This document shows, in pieces, positions 1 to 5,579 of a stretch of DNA of 11,598 bases (the first letter of the stretch is position 1; each line of letters begins with the position of its first letter). Below the pieces are notes generated by a model, which saw only the letters and a list, made by a program, of their open reading frames with translations, was not told where the DNA came from and did no database searches. This DNA is from Subdoligranulum variabile (GTDB lineage Bacteria > Bacillota > Clostridia > Oscillospirales > Ruminococcaceae). The translations under genes were made by a program, and so were the position numbers. The stretch lies in NCBI GenBank assembly GCA_004552305.1, contig SFOX01000040.1, forward strand, positions 1 through 11,598, read 5' to 3'.

Positions 1-193
1 ATCGGCGGAGCCGTAAGACGGGAGCGGGTGGGCGGGGCGTCAAAAAATGTGTCTTGACGATTTTTTAGCCCCGCCCGTCCGCGACCTTCCTCTTTGGGGA
101 TCAAAGGGGCGAGTAGCCCCTTTGCCGTGCCCCGCGCCTCGGAAGTAGCGGCGGTTTTCTTTGGTACTTTCTTTGGGCGTCCAAAGAAAGTAC
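1..193 (-). repeat. Hairpin-rich intergenic repeat, copy A (cut by window start)
   Basis: Read on the minus strand, this is the same element as 4077-4430. Bases 68-99 are identical to 4171-4202 in inverted orientation (32 bases), and 2-65 match 4367-4430 with one visible difference (position 19 against 4413). It starts 6 bases past the stop of the AraC-type gene. It holds a perfect 13-bp stem (164-176 with 181-193, loop 177-180), a 9-bp stem around 103-125, and a 9-bp outer stem (30-38 with 68-76). No T run follows the first hairpin on the minus strand, so it is not a classical terminator. It lacks the 164 bases found at 4203-4366. It may extend left of base 1. Confidence 0.8.
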
Positions 194-198
194 AGTCC

Positions 199-1062
199 TC
201 ACCTCGGCTGCATCGCACTTTTACGGTACTGCTGCGGGCTTTGCCCGACCATCGCCGTGAACCGGGTCGAAAAATTGCTCTCATCCCCGAAACCTACCTG
301 ATGCGCGACCTCGCTGACCGCAAAATCCGTTAAAACCAGCAGCTCCTTGGCACGGGTGATGCGGGTGGACAGCAAAAAATTGTAGGGCGTTGTGCCGGTG
401 TACTGCCGGAACAGCCGCAAAAACCAGCTTTTGCTCACCGGCGTCTGCGCCAGCAGCGCATCCAGCGAGAGCGGCTCGGCGTAATGGGCGCGGATGTACC
501 CGGTCGCCTGCTCGATCAGCGCACGGTTGGAGCGCGAGGCATCCCCCGCCAATAACCGCGCCGCCATCAGCGCCAGCATTCGGTGCAGCGTCAGCCCGGT
601 TTCGATCTGCGCCGCCACCGTGCCGCGATCCCACTCGGCAAAAATCGTGTCAAACAGCGGCTGCATCTCCCACGCGCTCACCCGCACGGGGGTCAGCCGG
701 TTTTGCGGCAGCAGCGTTTCCGCCAAATTTGCCACGCCCGCGCCGTCCAGATGCACCCAAGTATGCTGCCAGCTTTGCTGCCCGGGCGCGGTGCAGTAGC
801 TTTGCGGGGTGCGGCAGTTCAGCAGCAGCGCACTGCCGGCGGGCAGCTCAATCTGCTGGGCGCCCTGCTCGATCAGCCCCGCGCCCGCCACGGTGTAAAA
901 CAAAAGATAGCTTTCCTTGTCGGTGCGCGCCGTAGCAAACCGGCTGCGCCCGTAAAAATACCCCGCCTCGGTGCAGTAAAAGGGCTGCGCCAGCACCGCC
1001 GCGCCGGGCGTTGCACGCAGCCAAAGGCTGCGCTCCTCCACGTCCATATTGTAGGTCAGCAT
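199..1062 (-). CDS. AraC-family transcriptional regulator, probable L-rhamnose regulator
   Basis: A 287-residue protein of the usual AraC/XylS length. The N-terminal part (about residues 20-110) looks like the cupin-type sugar-binding domain, with a hydrophobic strand-rich stretch and a conserved-looking HTWVHLDG segment at 100-107. The C-terminal part has the two helix-turn-helix units: one about 198-223 (SLDALLAQ...SKSWFLRLFRQYTG) and one about 247-281 (VSEVAHQVGFGDESNFSTRF...SPQQYRK), the second being the AraC signature. The start is supported by AGGAGG at 1069-1074, six bases upstream. It is divergent from rhaB across 143 bases, the classic place for a pathway activator. I infer that it senses rhamnose or rhamnulose and activates rhaB. 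RhaS and RhaR are similar in size, but I cannot claim orthology to either. The sugar could also be fucose or arabinose, given the neighbouring isomerase. Confidence 0.88.
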   Translation of the reverse strand: MLTYNMDVEERSLWLRATPGAAVLAQPFYCTEAGYFYGRSRFATARTDKESYLLFYTVAGAGLIEQGAQQIELPAGSALLLNCRTPQSYCTAPGQQSWQHTWVHLDGAGVANLAETLLPQNRLTPVRVSAWEMQPLFDTIFAEWDRGTVAAQIETGLTLHRMLALMAARLLAGDASRSNRALIEQATGYIRAHYAEPLSLDALLAQTPVSKSWFLRLFRQYTGTTPYNFLLSTRITRAKELLVLTDFAVSEVAHQVGFGDESNFSTRFTAMVGQSPQQYRKSAMQPR

Positions 1063-1113
1063 GGTGTGCCTCCTGCAGTGGAATTTTCACAAAGAACACG
1101 GCGCTTTTGCCGA

Positions 1114-1142
1114 TGGAACATCGCGCGGCACCGCATTATACT
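1114..1142 (+). promoter_or_regulatory. Putative rhaB promoter in the divergent araC-rhaB region
   Basis: A good -10 box TATACT (1137-1142) lies 17 bases after a weak -35 TGGAAC (1114-1119), 63 bases before the rhaB start. A weak -35 fits an activator-dependent promoter. The -35 overlaps a small inverted repeat (cgatg-gaa-catcg, 1111-1123), and a second short one (gtg-gaatttt-cac) lies about 1078-1090. Either could be part of an operator, but AraC-type sites are usually direct repeats and I see no convincing pair. Confidence 0.45.
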
Positions 1143-1205
1143 ATGCTTAAAGATGCGGGCAATTCATCCCCCCGCTACCGCTATTTTACCAAAAAGGAGA
1201 GAATT

Positions 1206-2642
1206 ATGCAATCCTGTATTTTGGCAGTGGACATCGGTGCATCCAGCGGTCGGCACATCGTGGGAACGGTGCAAAAGGGCAAGCTGGTTTTGCGGGAGGT
1301 CTACCGCTTTGAAAACGGCGTACACCGCCAAAACGGTCACCTTTGCTGGGACATCGAAGCCTTGGCGCGGGAGGTTCTGAACGGCTTAAAGGCGGCGCAC
1401 GAAGCGGGGTATACCCCCGCCACCGTGGGCATTGACACCTGGGCGGTGGACTTTGTGCTGCTGGACAAAAACGGCAGGCGTCTGGGCGATGCCGTCGCCT
1501 ACCGCGATGAGCGCACCGAGGGCGTGCGCGACGCACTGGCTGCCGCCGGGCTGCCCTTTGCCGAGCATTACGCCCGCACGGGCATCCAGTACCAGCCCTT
1601 CAACACCGCGTATCAGCTGGCGGCGCTGAAAACCGAACACCCCGAACAACTCGCCGACGCCGAAACCTTTTTGATGATCCCCGACTACCTCAACTACCTG
1701 CTGTGCGGCGTCGCCGCCAACGAGTACACCAACGCCAGCACCACGGCGCTGGTGGGGGCAAAAAGTAAGGATTGGGACGACGAGTTGATACAAAAGATCG
1801 GTCTGCCGCGCAAAATTTTCCAAAAAATTTTAATGCCCGGCACGGCGCTGGGGCATTTTACGCCGCAGGTGCAGGCGTTTGTCGGCTTTGACGCCGAGGT
1901 CGTGCTGCCCGCCACCCACGACACCGGCTCGGCATTTTTGGCGGTGCCTGCCCGCGATGACGAGGCCGCCTATCTTTCCAGCGGCACATGGAGCCTGCTG
2001 GGCGTCGAAAACCGCCAGCCCATCACCACCCCCGAAAGCTGCGCCGCCAACTTTACCAACGAGGGCGGCTACAACTACCGCTTCCGCTACCTCAAAAACA
2101 TTATGGGGCTGTGGATGATCCAATCCATCCGGCGCGAGCTGGGCGAAGCCACCGGCACCCGCCCGAGCTTTCCGGAATTGATCGCCGCCGCGCAGGGCGC
2201 CGCCGATTTTGCAAGCTGCGTGGACCCGGACGATAACCGCTTTCTGGCGCCCGCGTCGATGATCGACGAGGTCAAAGCCGCCTGCCGCGACACAAACCAG
2301 CCTGTGCCGCAGACCACCGGCGAGGTGATGCAGTGCGTTTACAATTCGCTGACGCAGGATTACCGCCGCGCCGTGCAGCAGCTGCAAACGCTGACCGGGC
2401 GCACCTATACCAGCCTGAACATTGTGGGCGGCGGCAGTCAGGACAACTACTTAAACCAGCTGACCGCCGACGCCACCGGGCTGACGGTTTTTGCCGGTCC
2501 CACCGAGGGGACGGCGCTGGGCAACCTGCTGGTGCAGATGATCCGCGCGGGCGAATTTCCGGACTTGGCGGCAGCCCGCGCCGCCATCCGGCACAGCTTT
2601 GCCATCCGAGAATACAAACCCAAAACCAAACAGGAGGTATGA
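1206..2642 (+). CDS. rhaB: Rhamnulokinase
   Basis: A 478-residue FGGY-family sugar kinase, which phosphorylates L-rhamnulose with ATP to L-rhamnulose 1-phosphate in the cytoplasm. The N-terminal phosphate-binding motif is LAVDIGASSGRH (6-17). The sugar-binding TVGIDTWAVDF segment is at 73-83. PATHDTGSA (235-243) holds the probable catalytic base D239, equivalent to D237 of the E. coli enzyme as I recall it. The C-terminal adenosine motif LNIVGGGSQDNYLNQLTAD is at 404-422. The AKGAG-like site in caaaaaggagagaattATG fixes this start; the reading frame is open 65 codons further upstream but without such a site. Length matches RhaB (about 480-490). The isomerase gene starts 5 bases after its stop, so the two are surely co-transcribed. 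FucK-type activity is possible but less likely given rhaD nearby. Confidence 0.95.
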   Translation: MQSCILAVDIGASSGRHIVGTVQKGKLVLREVYRFENGVHRQNGHLCWDIEALAREVLNGLKAAHEAGYTPATVGIDTWAVDFVLLDKNGRRLGDAVAYRDERTEGVRDALAAAGLPFAEHYARTGIQYQPFNTAYQLAALKTEHPEQLADAETFLMIPDYLNYLLCGVAANEYTNASTTALVGAKSKDWDDELIQKIGLPRKIFQKILMPGTALGHFTPQVQAFVGFDAEVVLPATHDTGSAFLAVPARDDEAAYLSSGTWSLLGVENRQPITTPESCAANFTNEGGYNYRFRYLKNIMGLWMIQSIRRELGEATGTRPSFPELIAAAQGAADFASCVDPDDNRFLAPASMIDEVKAACRDTNQPVPQTTGEVMQCVYNSLTQDYRRAVQQLQTLTGRTYTSLNIVGGGSQDNYLNQLTADATGLTVFAGPTEGTALGNLLVQMIRAGEFPDLAAARAAIRHSFAIREYKPKTKQEV

Positions 2643-2646
2643 ACCC

Positions 2647-4068
2647 ATGTTAGTGGAAACCAAAGCCCGTGTGGGCGTATTTGCCATTGCGCTGGGCGCG
2701 TATCTGCCCCAGTTCCCCAGCCTTGTCCCGGAATTTGAGGGGCAGTACGCCGCCTTTAAAAAGACGCTGCCCGACACCGTGGAGCTGGTGGACGGCGGTA
2801 TCGTGACCACCAAGGAGCAGTCGATGGCGGCGGGCGACAAGTTCCGCGCCGCCGATGTCGATCTGGTCATTTTGCAGCTGCTGACCTACGCGACCTCGTA
2901 CAATATGCTGCCCGCCGTGCGTGATTTGGACGTGCCGGTCGTGCTGGTGAATGTGCAAAAGAAGAAAGCGCCCGACTACGCCAACACCGACACCCCCACT
3001 TGGCTGGGCGAGCTGTACGCCTGCGGCGCTGTGGGCGAGATGGTGGCGGACTTGGAGCGCGCAGGCAAGCGCCACGCCGTGATCACCGGCGTGGTGGAGG
3101 GCGGCGACCCCGCCGTGCAGGCGGAAATCAACGATTGGTGCAAGGCCGCGCAGGTGCGCCGCCGTTTCCGCGACACCAACCTGGCGCAGATCGGACGCCC
3201 GTATCCCGGTATGATGGACCTGTACATTGACGAAACCAACCTGTACAACCGGATGTGGCTGTACACCAAGCAGTTTGACTGGGAAAAAATGTGGGCGATC
3301 GCCGACAACGTCACCGACGAGGCTGCCATCCGCGCCAAGGCAGAGGAAATTCTGGACACCTTTGACATCGAGGGCGGCGCCACGGTGGAAACCGTCTGGG
3401 ATATGGCACGCTACGTTGTGGCGTTTGAGCAGTGGGTCAAGGACGAAAAGCTCGCCTTTGTGGCATCCCACTATGACGGCTTTGCCAAGGGCGTGGCGGG
3501 CAAGCTGGATTCCATGCTGATCCCCGCCTTCTCGATGCTGATCAAGCAGGGGACGGCGTGCGCGGTCGAGGGTGACATCAAGGTCGCCATGGCGATGAGC
3601 ATCCTCAAGACCATTGCGGGAACCGGGCAGCTCAGCGAGATGTACTCCATTGATTTTGACGAGGACATCTGCATCATCGGGCATTCCGGTTCGGGTGACG
3701 CGGATATTTCCCAAGCCAAAAAGCCGACGATGAAGATCGTGCCGGTGTTCCACGGCAAGACTGGCGGCGGGTACCTGACCCAGTTCTACCCGCCGGTGGG
3801 CGAGGTGACCTATCTTGCCATTACGCAGGACAAGGACGGACACTTTAAGTTTGTGGCGGCAGAGGGCATCAACGAGCCGGGACCGATCTTTACCTTTGGC
3901 GACACGAATATGCGCACCCGTTTTGCCTGCGGCGCGCGGGAGTTCTGCAACCGCTGGAGCGAGGCGGGTCCCACCCACCATATGGCAGCCGCCGTTGGGC
4001 GGCACATCGACACGATTTTGAAGGTGGCGAAGATCTTTAACGTGCCGGTGGAGGTAATCACGCGGTAA
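2647..4068 (+). CDS. AraA/FucI-superfamily sugar isomerase, candidate L-rhamnose isomerase
   Basis: A 473-residue protein of the L-arabinose/L-fucose isomerase superfamily, Mn-dependent cytoplasmic aldose-ketose isomerases. Comparison by eye with E. coli AraA (E306, E333, H350, H450) places the metal and catalytic residues at E309 (CAVEGD), E331 (LSEMYSIDF), H346 (CIIGHSG) and H444 or H445 (GPTHHMAAAVG). The N-terminal half (1-170) has the alternating strands of the Rossmann-like substrate domain. It follows rhaB by 4 bases and its AGGAGG (2632-2637) lies inside the rhaB end, so the two form one unit. It is not the TIM-barrel RhaA family. In this context I infer that it converts L-rhamnose to L-rhamnulose; L-arabinose or L-fucose isomerase activity is the alternative. 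Family assignment is firm, substrate is not. Confidence 0.85.
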   Translation: MLVETKARVGVFAIALGAYLPQFPSLVPEFEGQYAAFKKTLPDTVELVDGGIVTTKEQSMAAGDKFRAADVDLVILQLLTYATSYNMLPAVRDLDVPVVLVNVQKKKAPDYANTDTPTWLGELYACGAVGEMVADLERAGKRHAVITGVVEGGDPAVQAEINDWCKAAQVRRRFRDTNLAQIGRPYPGMMDLYIDETNLYNRMWLYTKQFDWEKMWAIADNVTDEAAIRAKAEEILDTFDIEGGATVETVWDMARYVVAFEQWVKDEKLAFVASHYDGFAKGVAGKLDSMLIPAFSMLIKQGTACAVEGDIKVAMAMSILKTIAGTGQLSEMYSIDFDEDICIIGHSGSGDADISQAKKPTMKIVPVFHGKTGGGYLTQFYPPVGEVTYLAITQDKDGHFKFVAAEGINEPGPIFTFGDTNMRTRFACGAREFCNRWSEAGPTHHMAAAVGRHIDTILKVAKIFNVPVEVITR

Positions 4069-4076
4069 GGGGCGAT

Positions 4077-4430
4077 GTTCTCTCTTTTGGCAGCAAAAGA
4101 GAGAACCAGAGAAAACTGCCGCTGTTTCGACGCAGCGGACCCACGACCAGGGGCTGCACGCCCCTTGGAACCCCAAAGAGGAAGGTCGCGGACGGGCGGG
4201 GCGAGGGGCATCCCCTTACAATTTTAGGCACCGCTGCTGCGGCTGCGGCACACAATCCGCATTGCAAAAATGCTCGGTAATACACAAAGTATTACCTGCG
4301 CTTTTTGCTTCGCGCCTTGCGCACCTCGCTCGCCGCATCGGCACTTAAAATTGTGCGGAGCTGCCCAAAAATCGTCAAGACACATTTTTTGACGCCCCGC
4401 CCACCCGCTCCCATCTTACGGCTCCGCCGA
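4077..4430 (+). repeat. Hairpin-rich intergenic repeat, copy B
   Basis: The inverted partner of 1-193, starting 8 bases after the isomerase stop. In order: a perfect 12-bp stem (4077-4088 with 4095-4106, loop 4089-4094); the cca-agaaaac-gccgct segment shared with copy A; a small ccgctg/cagcgg stem near 4119-4139; a stem about 4148-4168; the 32 bases identical to copy A (4171-4202); a 164-base insert (4203-4366); and the shared 64-base end (4367-4430). With respect to the gene before it, each copy has the same orientation, so it behaves like a 3'-end module. No T run follows the first stem. Confidence 0.8.
4203..4366. repeat. Palindromic insert inside repeat copy B
   Basis: These bases interrupt copy B and have no counterpart in copy A. 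They fold on themselves: acaatttta near the left end pairs with taaaattgt near the right end, with further pairs inside. The centre carries ggtaatac-acaaa-gtattacc (8-bp stem) flanked by gcaaaaa and tttttgc. The design, a near-perfect inverted repeat without a gene, resembles a miniature palindromic element. No clear target-site duplication is seen at its junctions. Confidence 0.55.
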
Positions 4431-4445
4431 AAAATTCACCGCCCC

Positions 4446-4531
4446 GTAGGGGCGGGGCATGCCCCGCCCGCGACCGTATGTTATAATGAATAGTATGGTT
4501 TGGCTTGTAGGGGCGGCATATATGCCGCCCG
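4446..4531 (+). repeat. Double-palindrome intergenic repeat, copy 1
   Basis: An 86-base unit made of two 20-base palindromes joined by an A+T-richer spacer. The first, gggcggggcatgccccgccc, is perfect; so is the second, gggcggcatatatgccgccc. Each is preceded by gtag. An equally long copy lies at 9472-9557 in the same orientation, with 77 of 86 bases identical by hand alignment; most differences are in the spacer. The spacer contains TATAAT (4482-4487) but no usable -35 is seen before it. Confidence 0.8.
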
Positions 4532-4571
4532 TGCAATCCTCCCAACAATGCAACCTACCGGGTAAACTCCA

Positions 4572-4634
4572 CGAAAGGCTTCCCCCTCCGGGGGAAGGCT
4601 TTCGCCCGTAAACCCGTGTCCGCAAAGCGGACAC
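4572..4634 (+). repeat. Two hairpins in the rhaD leader, tail of palindromic repeat copy 1
   Basis: The first hairpin pairs 4572-4577 with 4599-4604 and 4579-4586 with 4590-4597 around a tcc loop, with one G-G mismatch. The second pairs gtgtccgc (4616-4623) with gcggacac (4627-4634) around aaa, and is followed by accaaatct. The second hairpin and this following motif recur at 9625-9653 with a paired base change. Together with 4077-4531 and 4642-4669 this accounts for nearly all of the 623 bases between the isomerase gene and rhaD. Confidence 0.6.
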
Positions 4635-4641
4635 ACCAAAT

Positions 4642-4669
4642 CTCAACTCTCAACTCTCCACTCTCAACT
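4642..4669 (+). repeat. Heptanucleotide tandem repeat CTCAACT x4
   Basis: Four units of seven bases, CTCAACT, the third being CTCCACT. They sit 22 bases before the rhaD start, between the leader hairpins and the ribosome binding site. A weaker three-unit version (CTAAACT, CTCCACT, CTTAACT) follows the matching hairpin at 9659-9679, so the heptads belong to the same repeat module. Confidence 0.8.
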
Positions 4670-4691
4670 TTAACAAAAAAGGAGCAAACTT

Positions 4692-5522
4692 ATGTCTACT
4701 ATCTTTTCCGTTCCCTGCGTACAGGGCTTTATCCGTATGTGCAACGACGGCTGGCTGCAGGGCTGGCACGAACGCAACGGCGGCAACCTGACCTACCGTA
4801 TGACCGACGCCGACGTCGCCGCCTGCCGCCCCTTCTTTGACGCTGCGCCCCGCGCCTGGGTCAATATGGGCGTGCAAGCCGACAACCTCGCCGGGGAATA
4901 CTTCCTCACCACCGGGTCGGGCAAGTTCTTCCGCAACGTCGAGCCGGACCCCATCCACAGCATCGGCATCGTGGAAATCAACGCTGCGGGCGACAGCTGG
5001 CGCATCGTCTGGGGTCTTGCTGACGGCGCCAAGCCCACCTCGGAATTCCCCAGCCACTTTATGAACCACAGCGTGCGCAAAGCCGCCACCAACGGCGCCA
5101 ACCGCGTCATCTACCACTGCCACGCCACCAACGTCATTGCGCTGACCTACATCCTGCCGCTGACCGACCGCGACTTCAGCCGCGCCCTGTGGCAGAGCGC
5201 CACCGAATGCCCCGTCGTATTCCCCGAGGGCGTCGGCGTCTGCCCGTGGATGGTCCCCGGCGGTGCCGATATCGCCATGGCAACCAGCGAAAAAATGAAA
5301 ACCTATCAGGCCGCCGTCTGGGCGCAGCACGGTCTGTTCGCCTCCGGTCCCGACTTTGACATCACCTTCGGTCTTGCCCACACCATCGAAAAAAGTGCCG
5401 AAATCTACGTCAAGGTGCTGTCCATGGGCGGCGGGCTGATCCGCCAGACCATCACCGACGACAACCTGCGTGCCATCGCCCGCGACTTCGGTGTTACCCT
5501 GAACGAAGATTTCCTGGACTGA
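4692..5522 (+). CDS. rhaD: Rhamnulose-1-phosphate aldolase
   Basis: A 276-residue class II (zinc) aldolase, close to the 274 residues of the E. coli enzyme. It splits L-rhamnulose 1-phosphate into dihydroxyacetone phosphate and L-lactaldehyde. The N-terminal VQGFIRMCNDGWLQGWHERNGGNLTYRM segment (10-37 region) is typical of RhaD. The zinc ligands are visible as H142 and H144 (YHCHATN) and H213 (AQHGLFASG); the catalytic glutamate is probably E118 (SEFPSHF). AAGGAG (4679-4684) lies seven bases before the ATG. Although it belongs to the same pathway as rhaB and the isomerase, 623 bases of repeats separate them. It may be transcribed by read-through or from a promoter I cannot locate. A strong terminator follows at once, so it ends the rhamnose unit. 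Confidence 0.96.
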   Translation: MSTIFSVPCVQGFIRMCNDGWLQGWHERNGGNLTYRMTDADVAACRPFFDAAPRAWVNMGVQADNLAGEYFLTTGSGKFFRNVEPDPIHSIGIVEINAAGDSWRIVWGLADGAKPTSEFPSHFMNHSVRKAATNGANRVIYHCHATNVIALTYILPLTDRDFSRALWQSATECPVVFPEGVGVCPWMVPGGADIAMATSEKMKTYQAAVWAQHGLFASGPDFDITFGLAHTIEKSAEIYVKVLSMGGGLIRQTITDDNLRAIARDFGVTLNEDFLD

Positions 5523-5532
5523 TCTTGCATAC

Positions 5533-5579
5533 AAAACAACACCCCCTGCATAATGATTCTGCAGGGGGTGTTGTTTTTT
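5533..5579 (+). terminator. Strong Rho-independent terminator after rhaD
   Basis: An 18-bp perfect stem (5533-5550 with 5560-5577) has a nine-base loop (5551-5559) and ends in a run of six T (5574-5579). The stem contains CCCCC/GGGGG. It begins 11 bases past the rhaD stop. Its 3' arm contains AGGGGGTG (5563-5570), which also serves as the apparent ribosome binding site of the next gene. Confidence 0.93.

Noticed and set aside
583..1380. A 265-codon plus-strand open frame
   Set aside because: It is antisense to the AraC-type gene and runs into rhaB; composition is typical of a shadow frame in G+C-rich DNA and no family motif is seen.
4077..4106. Classical Rho-independent terminator after the isomerase gene
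   Set aside because: The stem is strong but the following bases are ccagagaaaac, without a T run; it is kept as part of the repeat instead.
2650..4176. A 508-codon minus-strand open frame opposite the isomerase
   Set aside because: It mirrors the isomerase codon by codon, is rich in His, Gly and Arg, and has no domain or ribosome binding site. The plus strand carries clear family motifs.
4459..4487. TATAAT in the spacer of palindromic repeat copy 1 as a promoter for rhaD
   Set aside because: No -35 box lies 16-18 bases upstream because that region is the G+C palindrome, and the equivalent place in copy 2 has no gene to serve.
4305..4493. Short open frame of 62 codons in the repeat region
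   Set aside because: It runs through the palindromic repeats, is Pro/Arg-rich, has no ribosome binding site, and no coding signal is seen.
4446..4531. CRISPR-like array, because palindromes recur
   Set aside because: Only two palindromes of different sequence per copy, with no regular repeat-spacer pattern and no cas genes.
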